Source: UBA6220 sp937870835 (GTDB taxonomy: Bacteria; Patescibacteriota; Minisyncoccia; Minisyncoccales; Minisyncoccaceae). Taken from it: 14,001 nt of DNA. The DNA lies in assembly GCA_035421265.1 (NCBI GenBank), contig DAOLWP010000016.1, positions 1-14,001 of the forward strand. Direction: 5' to 3'. Both the position numbers and the translations under genes were made by a program. Position 1 is the first letter of the stretch; every line of letters starts with the position of its first letter. Of the stretch, positions 1-7,876 are shown piece after piece. The notes below the pieces were generated by a model. It had not been told where the DNA came from. It saw only the letters and a program-made list of their open reading frames with translations, and ran no database searches.

Positions 1-487
1 TTTTAAGTCTTTGACACTCAGCTAATTGACTTTTTGTTATTAAGGGATTTCTTTCTATGGTTAATAGTTGATTTTCTATTTCTCTTTTAATAGCGCCTTG
101 CATTAAAAACATTTTTTTATCTACCTGACTCTTAATATCAGACCTAATCTTGGTTTGGGTTTCGGATATGGCTGTTTCTAATTCTGTTTTTTCTTTTTGA
201 CTCAATTCTAGAACTGAGACTTGTTTTTCTTGTTTTGCTGTTTCGCCTTTATCTAAATTATAGGGAAAAGTGCTTTCGGCAGACTCCGCTTGTTCGATTT
301 GCTCGGGTTGTTCAGGTTGTTCGGGTTGTTCATCCTTTTCATCCTTTTTTTCAGTTCGAATCACTTGTTCAACACCACCCTTAATATCAGGACAAATATG
401 TTCCGCTGCTGAAATAGATTCTTCTAATTCAGCTTGCTCATTAGACTTTTTATTTTCCGAATTTATTTGTTCAAAATTCTTAGGCAT
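1..487 (-). CDS. Charged hypothetical protein with PEQ repeats (C-terminus beyond the window)
   Basis: The reading frame opens with ATG at 487-485 and runs without a stop to the left edge, so about 162 residues are visible and the C-terminus is missing. I do not recognise the family. The product is hydrophilic and rich in Glu, Lys and Gln, with no signal peptide or membrane segment, so it is probably cytoplasmic. Residues about 50-66 hold a low-complexity run of triplets (DEQ, PEQ, PEQ, PEQ, IEQ). The part after about residue 90 looks helical and could form a coiled coil. A plausible promoter sits 33 bases upstream of the start (TTGAAT, 17 bases, TATACT), and there is no Shine-Dalgarno sequence. 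It follows the VirD4-like gene after 96 bases, so it may belong to the same locus, but its own promoter suggests separate expression. Function unknown. Confidence 0.7.
   Translation of the reverse strand, partial: MPKNFEQINSENKKSNEQAELEESISAAEHICPDIKGGVEQVIRTEKKDEKDEQPEQPEQPEQIEQAESAESTFPYNLDKGETAKQEKQVSVLELSQKEKTELETAISETQTKIRSDIKSQVDKKMFLMQGAIKREIENQLLTIERNPLITKSQLAECQRLK
290..334 (-). repeat. Five imperfect 9-bp tandem units encoding xEQ triplets
   Basis: Five consecutive 9-base units (290-298, 299-307, 308-316, 317-325, 326-334) have the plus-strand pattern TTGTTCGGG with one to three changes each. On the minus strand they encode DEQ-PEQ-PEQ-PEQ-IEQ in frame within the hypothetical protein. 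The units keep the reading frame, so length change by slippage would alter the protein without breaking it. Confidence 0.75.
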
Positions 488-519
488 AATTTATTTTATA
501 TTATTTATAAACTATTATT

Positions 520-548
520 AGTATAAAACTAAATTAAAAACAATTCAA
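520..548 (-). promoter_or_regulatory. Candidate sigma70-type promoter for the PEQ-repeat gene
   Basis: Read on the minus strand, TTGAAT (548-543) and TATACT (525-520) are separated by exactly 17 bases, giving 4/6 and 5/6 matches to the consensus. The start codon lies at 487, so the untranslated leader would be about 25 bases. The flanking DNA is very A/T-rich, so chance matches are likely. The exact spacing and the position in an intergenic gap are the main support. Confidence 0.4.
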
Positions 549-583
549 CCAATCAACCAAAATTATCCACCAATCGCCCAAAT

Positions 584-3004
584 CTATAAATTAAGCGCTC
601 GGCTAATTTCTTTTTCTACAATCTCTTTAGGCTGGCCGTATTTTTCATGCGCAAATTTTTTAATTGCTTGGGCTAACGCATTATTGCCAACAGTTGGTTT
701 TAAGGTCTTCATTTTAAAGGGCGAAGCTAATTTATTATTAACCATCATTTTAATAATAAGTTCAAAATTATCTAAATTCAATAAATCCAATTTAGAAAAC
801 TCGGGAGCAAATTGATTTTCTAAAAATTCGGCATCGTCAGCGCCCACTCGAAAGACCGCAAAGCTACCCACATTGCCAATCACCGCATTTTTAATGGTTT
901 CGGTCAATTGAGGAATATATTGATGGGCTAAAATTAAATTTAAACGATACTTTCTGGCTTCTGATAAAATTGTAGCAATACTTTCGGTCGTAAAGTTTTG
1001 AAACTCATCTAAATACAAATAAAAATCTCGTCTTTCTTCTTGAGGAATTTCAGCGCGCTTCATTGCCGCCATCTGCATTTTTGATACTAAAATTAAACCT
1101 AATAATGAACTATTGAGTTCGCCCGTCCTTCCCTTGCTTAAATTCGCTAAAAATATTTTTTTCTGATTCATAATATCCGCCAAATTAAAACCCGAATAAG
1201 GCTGTCCAACTATATTTCGCAACATTTCATTTTCCACAAATCTCCCAATTTTGCTAATTACATAACCAAGCATATCAGATCGCGTTGCCCCAGTGGTTTG
1301 TTTCCATTCTTTAAGCCAAAAATTTCTAACTAAAGGGTCAGAAACTTTTTGCAATTTATTTTCCATAAAATTATCGTCGGTAAAAATACGCGGAATCTCA
1401 ATTAAGGTACCGGGATTACTGGGGTCAGCCATAATCGCCAACATCGCATTGCGCATATAATGCTCAAACATTGGTCCAATTGTTTCGGGCGGAAATAATT
1501 TATAAAAAATAGAAATCATCTCTGAGACAGCCATATCTTTTTCTTCAGGGGTTTCCCATTCCAACATATTTAATCCGCAAGGTCGGTTCGTCTCAAATGG
1601 TTCAAATAAAACTACATCGTTTGCTCTATTTTCAGGAATAATCCTTAAAACATCTTCCACTAATTCACCATGCGGGTCTATTACCCCCACTCCCTCACCA
1701 TTAAAAATATCTTGACGAATCATTTCCCGAAGAAAAGCAGATTTCCCAACTCCGGTTTGTCCTACAATATAAAAATGACGGCGGCGGTCTTCGGCGCTCG
1801 CAATATAAATGTCTTTAATCTGACCGCGAAAAACAGCTTGACCCAACAAAACAGGCCCATAACTTGGCAAAATTGAAGGAGGTTCAACTTCTTTGGTGGG
1901 CGCCCATTTAATGCCCGGGCTTTCTATATGCGCTAAAGGAAAATGATAAAGGCTCGCAAGCTCTTCGGTGCTTAAAATAACTTTCTCGTTCACATCAAAG
2001 TTTCTAAAAATATAATTATAAATCAATTTTTTCGCGCGCCTTCCTTTAGTCCGCACTGCATAAAAATTATTATAAGAAGAATGAAACTGAGAAAAACTTG
2101 ATTCTAAGTTTTGCAGTAATTCATTAGCCCGCTCTACTGTTTTTCCTGAAGTAATTAATCTAATGTTAGCTTCAAAGAACGGCTTTTTAATTTTAGAACG
2201 CAAAGCTTCTAAGGTAGCTTCATCAACTTTTATTTTTTGTTCAGAATTTTTAGAATTATCTTGCGTTGAACTTTCTGCTTTAAAAAGCTTAATTAAAGAA
2301 CTATCATTAACTGAGGCAATGGCTTCTGCTAAAGTTTTACCTTCTTTTATTTTTTCCAAAATTTTTTCACCTTGCGGAGCATAATCAGAATTCGTTGGCC
2401 GAATAAGAATTTGGATAGCCGCCCCTTCTTCTGCGCGAATATTAGTTAAAGAATTTACAATAGCTTCTAGAGGGTCAGCATCTAAATTACGATAAGTATT
2501 TAATGGTAAAAAAAATGTTTTTTTCAATCGCAAAAAACTAGCTCCCGCAAAAGCATTTGGTTCAAAAATAGTATAATCTTCAGGCATTCTTTGGACAATG
2601 GCATCAGGATAAGCGCCCTCCACATATTTTGGCAAAGCTGAAGCTATTTTTTTAGGAACAGCTATATAAAAAGATATGTCTGTTCCTCCAAATTCCGAAG
2701 CAATTTCTAGGGCTGCTTTGGGTTTATCTCCAAAAAAAGAATCCCAAAAACCACCTCCTTTGAGATAAAGAAAATTAGAAAAAATTTGTTCCATTTTTCC
2801 CACCATTATTTTAGGGTCCAATTTCTCATTCCCAACTTTTTCTGTTTTTGGCAATTTAATTAAAAACAAAACCATATTTAAACTGGTTTTGATAAAGTTT
2901 TTTTTCCGACTGGAAAAAAAGGAAAAAAGCAAAAGAAAAAATAAACCAACGATTAATCCTAATGTGATATAAAAAATAGGATTGGAAGGATAAAAAATTT
3001 CCAT
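584..3004 (-). CDS. Membrane-anchored VirD4/TraG-like ATPase (type IV secretion DNA-binding/coupling family)
   Basis: About 806 residues from the preferred ATG at 3004. An upstream in-frame ATG at 3052 would add 16 residues but overlap the previous gene. From M-3004, one N-terminal membrane helix (about 10-30) is followed by a region of about 350 residues with no recognised catalytic motif, then a RecA-like ATPase. Walker A is GQTGVGKS at 415-422; VGVIDPHGE follows at about 439; Walker B is FYLYLDEF with the Asp-Glu pair at 666-667; AHQYIPQL at about 693 fits the sensor region of the VirD4/TraD/HerA group. Such hexameric motors feed DNA or protein substrates to a membrane channel. No relaxase, VirB4 or VirB6 gene is in the window, so substrate and partner channel are unknown. 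It follows the small charged protein by 10 bases and is probably co-transcribed with it. The ATPase class is sure; a coupling-protein role is inferred. Confidence 0.9.
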   Translation of the reverse strand: MEIFYPSNPIFYITLGLIVGLFFLLLFSFFSSRKKNFIKTSLNMVLFLIKLPKTEKVGNEKLDPKIMVGKMEQIFSNFLYLKGGGFWDSFFGDKPKAALEIASEFGGTDISFYIAVPKKIASALPKYVEGAYPDAIVQRMPEDYTIFEPNAFAGASFLRLKKTFFLPLNTYRNLDADPLEAIVNSLTNIRAEEGAAIQILIRPTNSDYAPQGEKILEKIKEGKTLAEAIASVNDSSLIKLFKAESSTQDNSKNSEQKIKVDEATLEALRSKIKKPFFEANIRLITSGKTVERANELLQNLESSFSQFHSSYNNFYAVRTKGRRAKKLIYNYIFRNFDVNEKVILSTEELASLYHFPLAHIESPGIKWAPTKEVEPPSILPSYGPVLLGQAVFRGQIKDIYIASAEDRRRHFYIVGQTGVGKSAFLREMIRQDIFNGEGVGVIDPHGELVEDVLRIIPENRANDVVLFEPFETNRPCGLNMLEWETPEEKDMAVSEMISIFYKLFPPETIGPMFEHYMRNAMLAIMADPSNPGTLIEIPRIFTDDNFMENKLQKVSDPLVRNFWLKEWKQTTGATRSDMLGYVISKIGRFVENEMLRNIVGQPYSGFNLADIMNQKKIFLANLSKGRTGELNSSLLGLILVSKMQMAAMKRAEIPQEERRDFYLYLDEFQNFTTESIATILSEARKYRLNLILAHQYIPQLTETIKNAVIGNVGSFAVFRVGADDAEFLENQFAPEFSKLDLLNLDNFELIIKMMVNNKLASPFKMKTLKPTVGNNALAQAIKKFAHEKYGQPKEIVEKEISRALNL

Positions 3005-3014
3005 ATTTTTTAAT

Positions 3015-3368
3015 TTAATCAGACGAATATTCTTGCTCGGCAAAACGGTCATGAGCTTGGTCTAAAATATCATAACGCCCGGTCTGATTAGCCATTTCTT
3101 CTGCCACCCTTAAGGCATAAATTACTCCTTTTTCTTTAGCTATACATTCTAAATAATTTAGAGGGTTGGTAGATTTAATTAGCTCCGATGTCTCGGGCGC
3201 TTGAGTCGGTCGCGGGCCAGATTCTATTTTATGAAAAGGTGGCGCAAACTCTTTCTCGTTTTTTGTTTTAGTTTGTTCTGGATTTATCTCTTTTCCAAAG
3301 ATATTTTCTTTGAACTCTTCCCTCTCTGGATTAGATTCGTTTCTTTTAATTTCACTTTTATTAATCAT
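3015..3368 (-). CDS. Small charged hypothetical protein upstream of the VirD4-like ATPase
   Basis: 117 residues with no membrane segment or signal peptide. Residues 1-65 are low-complexity and rich in Glu, Lys, Asn and Pro, probably disordered. Residues about 70-112 look like a compact helical segment, with AKEKGVIYALRVAEEM at 77-92 and DILDQAHDRFAEQ at 100-112. The spaced Asp-His-Asp pattern resembles, from memory, short conserved hypothetical proteins of Patescibacteria next to type IV secretion ATPases; I cannot confirm this. The gene ends 10 bases before the preferred start of the ATPase, so the pair probably forms one transcription unit and may act together. A TATAAT hexamer (3410-3405) lies 36 bases upstream without a good -35, and there is no Shine-Dalgarno sequence. 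Function unknown. Confidence 0.75.
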   Translation of the reverse strand: MINKSEIKRNESNPEREEFKENIFGKEINPEQTKTKNEKEFAPPFHKIESGPRPTQAPETSELIKSTNPLNYLECIAKEKGVIYALRVAEEMANQTGRYDILDQAHDRFAEQEYSSD

Positions 3369-3459
3369 ATTAAAAATTATTTTCTTATTTATAATTATGT
3401 CTTTATTATATCAAACAATTTTTAAAAAAGAAAGAAAAAAGTAGATTCTTTTAAGTAAG

Positions 3460-3477
3460 TAGGATATCTATATCCTA
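3460..3477. repeat. Perfect 8-bp inverted repeat, possible operator
   Basis: TAGGATAT (3460-3467) and ATATCCTA (3470-3477) are perfect reverse complements separated by CT. The dyad sits in the 120-base gap between the rodA-like stop (3489) and the start of the small charged gene (3368), upstream of the TATAAT at 3405-3410. The two-base spacer is too tight for a stable hairpin and no U-tract follows directly, so a protein-binding site is likelier than a terminator. Confidence 0.35.
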
Positions 3478-3488
3478 TAATATTAAAA

Positions 3489-4577
3489 TTATGAATCTGT
3501 CATTTTTATATTTTGTAAAATTCCAAAAGAAATATAGGTAAATAAAAGGTTGCTCCCCCCATAAGAAACCAAGGGCAAAGGCAAACCAATCACAGGCAAT
3601 AAGCCCAAATTCATACCTATATTAATAGCTGTATGGGCGAAAATAGAAATAGCCAAGCCAGAAGCAAAAAGTCGCGAAAAATTAGAATTAGCATTAAAAG
3701 CAATCTTAAAAATACGCCAAAAAACCACCACAAATAAACTTAGCAAAATGGCAACGCCTAAAAATCCTGTTTCTTCGGCTAGGGCAGAAAAAATAAAATC
3801 AGTTTGCGCTTCTGGTAAAAACCCGGATTGAGTTTGAGAACCTTGGCCAATTCCCTGCCCAAATATTCCACCAGCGCCAATACTAATTTTAGCTTGATTT
3901 TGACTCCAACCCTCAGTTAAAACATTCTCTTGCGGCGCAATAAAACTTAAAACTCTTTTCTTTTGATAATCTTTTAAAAAAAATTGCCAACTCGCTCCCG
4001 CTAAAATTAAAAATATTAAAGAAAGAATAGCAAAATCCCTAATTTTAATTCCAGATACCAAAAGCATGCCTATCCAAATCGCCAATAGAATAATTACTGA
4101 GCCAAATTCCGGTTGAAAAAAAATCAAAACAGCTGGCGGAATAATATAAAGACTAGATAAAAAAATATGCTTTAAGTTATAAAGTTCAATGTGCCGATAA
4201 GAAAAATATTTTGCCAAAATTAAAATTAAAATTAATTTAGTTGGTTCAATGGGGTCAAAAGAAATTGGTCCAATTCTATACCAAGACCGAATCCCTCTAA
4301 TTTCTGGAGCAAAAAAGAAAACCCCTACTAACAAAATCAGACAAATAAAATAAATTAATAATAATAGTAAAGAATTTTCCCGTAAAATACGATTATCCAA
4401 AAAACTCATGCCTAACATTGCTAAAATTGAAATGACAAAAAAAATAAGTTGCTTATAAAAATTTGAATAATCTTTATCGGCTGAGCTATAAATAGATATT
4501 AAGCCAAAAATAACTAATAGCACCGAAGCGCTAAATAAAATCCAATCAAATTTTTGCAGTTTTGAAAAAAATTTCAT
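3489..4577 (-). CDS. rodA: SEDS-family peptidoglycan glycosyltransferase (RodA/FtsW)
   Basis: 362 residues, close to the usual RodA length, with about ten hydrophobic segments. SEDS proteins polymerise lipid II into glycan strands in the cytoplasmic membrane, together with a class B penicillin-binding protein. Family motifs are visible: RGIRSWYRIG at 94-103, FQPEFGS at 154-160 (usually QPDLGT), PEAQTDFIFSALAEETG at 255-271 with the essential Asp at 260, and GLPLPLVSYGGSN at 331-343. The short, compact form without long terminal tails favours RodA (elongation) over FtsW (division), but the two cannot be separated firmly from sequence alone. The gene begins 77 bases after ligA, and no partner penicillin-binding protein, mreB or mreC is in the window. 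No Shine-Dalgarno sequence precedes the ATG; the leader is pure A/T-rich DNA. Confidence 0.9.
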   Translation of the reverse strand: MKFFSKLQKFDWILFSASVLLVIFGLISIYSSADKDYSNFYKQLIFFVISILAMLGMSFLDNRILRENSLLLLLIYFICLILLVGVFFFAPEIRGIRSWYRIGPISFDPIEPTKLILILILAKYFSYRHIELYNLKHIFLSSLYIIPPAVLIFFQPEFGSVIILLAIWIGMLLVSGIKIRDFAILSLIFLILAGASWQFFLKDYQKKRVLSFIAPQENVLTEGWSQNQAKISIGAGGIFGQGIGQGSQTQSGFLPEAQTDFIFSALAEETGFLGVAILLSLFVVVFWRIFKIAFNANSNFSRLFASGLAISIFAHTAINIGMNLGLLPVIGLPLPLVSYGGSNLLFTYISFGILQNIKMTDS

Positions 4578-4654
4578 AAAATAGAAAATATAAATTTAGA
4601 ATTTTATTATTTTTCTATAATTATCTAAAAATTTTAATAGTATATCTCGTTTAT

Positions 4655-6724
4655 TTAATCAGCTTTTATCATTTTTAAAAATTCTGGTTCGCTTAAAATT
4701 TTAATTCCTATTTTTTTAGCTTTTTTATATTTAGAACCAGGATTTTCTCCAACTACTAAATAATCTAAATTTTTAGAAATAGACGATAAAACTTCTCCTC
4801 CTAAGTTTTTAATTTTTTCTTTAGCATCATTGCGAGTCATTGATTTCAATGTCCCAGTCAAAACAAAAGTCAAACCCCTTAATTTATTTCCCCGTTGTTT
4901 TTCTTGAATAATTTTAACACCTTTTTCTTTTAACTTTTTTAAAAAATTAAGATTGCGTTCCTCTCTAAACCATGAATATATTGATTGCGCTACTATAGGA
5001 CCAATATCCTTTGTTTTTTCTAATTCTTCTAAGGATGTATTTGCTAAATTCTCCAAACTCCCATATTGCTTGGCTAAATCATAAGCTGTTTTTTCCCCAA
5101 TATTACGAATGCCTAAGCTATAAATAAATCGGCCAAGCTCAATTTCTTTACGGGATTGAATTTTATCAATAATTTTTTGAGCAGACTTTTCCGCAAATCT
5201 TTCTAATGGCAAAATATCACCAACTTCTAAATCAAATAGGTCAGCAGCATCATTAATTAATCCTTCTTCTAAAAACCGGTCAAGAATTTTTGGTCCAAGA
5301 CCTTCCATATTAAAAGCTCCTCGCGAAACAAAATGCCTTAAATATCTTCTTTTACGGCTGTAACAATTTGGATTCGGACAATATAAAATTACTTCTCCTG
5401 ATTTTTTAATCAGCTTGCTTCCACAATCCGGACAATTTTGAGGCATCTTAAAATCCTTTTCTTTCCCAGTTCTTAGCTCTGGCAAAACTTTTATAATTTC
5501 GGGAATAACATCTCCAGCTCGACCCACTATTACTGTGTCGCCTATTTTTAATCCTAATTTTTTAATCTCATCTTCATTGTGTAGAGTTGCTCTTGTGATA
5601 ATAACCCCTCCAACTTTAACGGGTTTTAGGTGTGCGACTGGGGTTAATGCTCCAGTTCGGCCAACTTGCACTACAATATCTTCTACTTGAGTAGTAGTTT
5701 GTTTTAAAGCAAATTTTAAAGCAATTCCTCCACGAGGCGCTTTCCCAACTACTCCTAATTTTTTAAAAATTTTATTGTCATTTATCAAAACCACAATCCC
5801 ATCAATCTCATAAGGCAGCTTTTCTCTAATTTTTTGTAAATGTTCATAATAGTTAAAAACCTCGTCTAAATTACGGCATAGTTGATTATATTGATTATTG
5901 GTTTTAAAACCTAAAGCTTGTAAAATTAAATGTTCTTCATAATGGGTAGTTTGCCCTAAGTCGCTTATTAATGAATAAATATTAGATTCTAATTTTCGCT
6001 CGGCGGTTACTTTAGGGTCAAGTTGACGAATTGAACCAGCCGCTAAATTGCGCGGATTAGCGTAAGGAGATAATCCCTGCTGACGCCTTTGCTCATTAAT
6101 TTTTAAAAAAACATCTTTGGTAATTATAGCTTCCCCCCTTACAATAATTTCCTCAGCCCATCTTTCTTTAACTATTTTGGCTAAATGCTGATACCCTATT
6201 TTATTTAACTCCTCAATAGCTTCAACCGGTTCTCTTATTTTTAAGGGTATAGATTCAATGGTTTTAATATTAGCTGTCACATTTTCTCCCATTAATCCAT
6301 CTCCCCGCGTCGCCCCAACTGTTAAAATTCCTTGACGATAAACTAATTCAATAGCTAAACCATCTAATTTAGGCTCGCAATAATATTCTATTTTTCTAAT
6401 TTCCGCTGGAGTTAAAAGTTTCTGATTGCGACTTTCCCACTCTTTCATATCTTGACGCGAAAAAGCATCAAAAAGAGAAAGCATTGGCTGTTTGTGTTTA
6501 AATTTTTCAAAAAATTCTAAGGGCTTTCCGCCCACTCTTTGCGTAGGAGAATCTGAAGTAATTAAATCTGGAAAATCTTGCTCTAAATCAAAAAGCTCTT
6601 TTTTAAGAGCATCTAAAGCTGCTTCGGAAATTTCTGTCTTATCTAAAACATGATAAAGATAACGCTCCTGATTGATTAATGCTCTTAGTTTGGCAATTCT
6701 TTGTTGGGCTTCTCTTTTGTCCAT
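4655..6724 (-). CDS. ligA: NAD-dependent DNA ligase LigA
   Basis: 689 residues, full length. It seals nicks in replication, repair and recombination using NAD+. The order of domains is complete: Ia domain (about 1-70), adenylation domain with the AMP-accepting lysine in KLDG at 119-122 and GATRGDG at 137-143, OB fold with VGRTGALTPVA at 354-364 and GRAGDVIPE at 401-409, a four-Cys zinc site (Cys431, 434, 449, 454), helix-hairpin-helix repeats (about 460-600), and a C-terminal BRCT domain starting at GLTFVLTGTL (about 617). Two departures from E. coli LigA stand out: a segment of about 25 extra residues near 165-190 between the adenylation motifs, and APRG (329-332) where APRW is usual. Every catalytic element I can name is present. 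It starts 23 bases after the PilX-like gene, in the same orientation. Confidence 0.97.
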   Translation of the reverse strand: MDKREAQQRIAKLRALINQERYLYHVLDKTEISEAALDALKKELFDLEQDFPDLITSDSPTQRVGGKPLEFFEKFKHKQPMLSLFDAFSRQDMKEWESRNQKLLTPAEIRKIEYYCEPKLDGLAIELVYRQGILTVGATRGDGLMGENVTANIKTIESIPLKIREPVEAIEELNKIGYQHLAKIVKERWAEEIIVRGEAIITKDVFLKINEQRRQQGLSPYANPRNLAAGSIRQLDPKVTAERKLESNIYSLISDLGQTTHYEEHLILQALGFKTNNQYNQLCRNLDEVFNYYEHLQKIREKLPYEIDGIVVLINDNKIFKKLGVVGKAPRGGIALKFALKQTTTQVEDIVVQVGRTGALTPVAHLKPVKVGGVIITRATLHNEDEIKKLGLKIGDTVIVGRAGDVIPEIIKVLPELRTGKEKDFKMPQNCPDCGSKLIKKSGEVILYCPNPNCYSRKRRYLRHFVSRGAFNMEGLGPKILDRFLEEGLINDAADLFDLEVGDILPLERFAEKSAQKIIDKIQSRKEIELGRFIYSLGIRNIGEKTAYDLAKQYGSLENLANTSLEELEKTKDIGPIVAQSIYSWFREERNLNFLKKLKEKGVKIIQEKQRGNKLRGLTFVLTGTLKSMTRNDAKEKIKNLGGEVLSSISKNLDYLVVGENPGSKYKKAKKIGIKILSEPEFLKMIKAD

Positions 6725-6747
6725 AAAAAACTGACATAAAAATAAAA

Positions 6748-7182
6748 TTAATAATTAATTTCAACTTTACGAATTGAACTTTTATAGGTTCCAGTAGATT
6801 TTATGGTGGTCCCGGTCCCACAATTTGGATCACTGCTATTTATGGCTGTTCCTGAAAAAGTATAATTAGAATCGTTAAGGTTGCCGCTAAAACTTGTCCC
6901 GGGACTAACTTGACATTGCAAAACTGATAAGCTAAGAGATGAATAACAATTTGTATTTACTCTGCAAAGAGCATATTCTACACCAGAATCAGCGCAATGG
7001 AAGGCCTTGATTGAATCTGCTACCGTACTAGTAATTTTAGAAGAAGTTACAATGAGAAAAGCAACACTTAAAGAAAAACCCATTAAAACAGCTAACATAA
7101 TTACTACCATATATAATACCACTCCTCTTTGTTTATAGTCTTTGAAATAATTTTGATAATATTTTTTTTGTATTAACCTCAT
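6748..7182 (-). CDS. PilX/GspK-like minor pseudopilin
   Basis: 144 residues. A 20-residue basic leader ends in QRG, followed by a hydrophobic stretch (VVLYMVVIMLAVLMG, 21-35) and then FHCADSGVEYAL at 61-72, the A-DSG-E pattern seen at the end of the N-terminal helix in PilX-type proteins. Cleavage by PilD would fall after Gly20. The mature position 5, normally Glu, is Met; lack of Glu5 is typical of GspK/PilX-type tip subunits. Five cysteines (63, 73, 79, 90, 121) could form disulfides outside the membrane. It is much shorter than GspK (about 300 residues) and lacks that protein's inserted domain, so PilX-like is the better label. It is last in the pseudopilin run, 53 bases after the PilW-like gene. 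Confidence 0.75.
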   Translation of the reverse strand: MRLIQKKYYQNYFKDYKQRGVVLYMVVIMLAVLMGFSLSVAFLIVTSSKITSTVADSIKAFHCADSGVEYALCRVNTNCYSSLSLSVLQCQVSPGTSFSGNLNDSNYTFSGTAINSSDPNCGTGTTIKSTGTYKSSIRKVEINY

Positions 7183-7235
7183 TTTATAAAAATTTAATAA
7201 AATTGAAAACTATTTATCTTTAATTTTTAATATAA

Positions 7236-7874
7236 TTATTCTACATTTAAGTTTCTTAAGGAGGCTGTAGTTTGTAAAACCATTCGCGGAATAGGATTAA
7301 CTCTTTTGGTGTTAGATTGAATATCCATTAAAATTGTTATTTTAGGCTGATTAGTCCCAATAGTATCTCCGGAAACATAATATTGCAGTTTATTAACATA
7401 AATTTGCGAAGAAGTAAGTTCTACTGCCGTAGCAGATTGCGCGCCCGAAGCTGTAAAGTTGGGACTAATCTGAATTTTAACTTTGTGAGTAGCGCTATCT
7501 AAATAAATACGCATACACCTATAAGCAGAAAGTGAATAATCATAACCTATAAAATAAATATCCGTACTCGCTCCATCACCGCCGAAAGTAGTATTTTCAG
7601 TAACACAACTACCACCATTATTAAGATTGCCCGGTGTAGTATCATCATCGCGGTGCGCCATTCTTAAAATTCTATGCATATATTCCATTGCATATCCTGA
7701 TTCGTTAACAAGCTGCTGGTTTTGCAAAATAGAAGTTTGTGTATTAATAGAATTAGTAAATAATTCCACGGTTGCGACTGATAAAACTATAAAAATCGCA
7801 ATAGCTACTAATGTTTCTATTAAAGTAAAAGAATGCTGTCCGAATATTTTATTTTTAAAAAAATAATTTTTCAT
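7236..7874 (-). CDS. PilW/GspJ-like minor pseudopilin
   Basis: 212 residues from ATG at 7874, which lies two bases beyond the stop of the preceding gene. Starts at 7889 (TTG) or 7883 would overlap it. The leader ends in GQHS before FTLIETLVAIAIF, so PilD cleavage would fall after Ser15 rather than the usual Gly; Glu5 of the mature protein is present. The helix continues into MEYMHRILRMA (about 63-73), a pattern shared by PilW/GspJ-like proteins. The C-terminal part ends in a beta-rich segment with VLQTTASLRNLN. Its place third in a GspH-I-J-K-like order supports the GspJ-type assignment; similarity outside the N-terminal helix is too low to be certain by eye. It would sit in the membrane before assembly and then in the pilus tip complex. 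Confidence 0.8.
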   Translation of the reverse strand: MKNYFFKNKIFGQHSFTLIETLVAIAIFIVLSVATVELFTNSINTQTSILQNQQLVNESGYAMEYMHRILRMAHRDDDTTPGNLNNGGSCVTENTTFGGDGASTDIYFIGYDYSLSAYRCMRIYLDSATHKVKIQISPNFTASGAQSATAVELTSSQIYVNKLQYYVSGDTIGTNQPKITILMDIQSNTKRVNPIPRMVLQTTASLRNLNVE

Positions 7875-7876
7875 TT

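Noticed and set aside
270..521. Plus-strand frame with Cys-Ser-Gly repeats (83 residues)
   Set aside because: It is the antisense image of the PEQ repeat tract in the minus-strand gene at 1-487, whose codons and composition look real. The Cys-rich pattern comes only from the 9-base repeat.
1670..1876. Plus-strand frame of 68 residues (others at 2163-2384 and 7627-7866)
   Set aside because: All lie wholly inside well-supported minus-strand genes, with no recognisable motif and no expression signal.
3201..3425. Plus-strand 74-residue hydrophobic frame resembling a small membrane protein
   Set aside because: It is antisense to a Lys/Glu/Asn-rich coding region, which automatically yields Phe/Leu/Ile codons on the other strand. 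There is no start context, and it runs on into an A/T-rich gap.
4578..4654. Possible hairpin between ligA and rodA (TTTTTAGATAATTATAGAAAAA)
   Set aside because: The arms have mismatches and only A/T pairs. Such patterns are frequent by chance at this base composition, and there is no T-tract.
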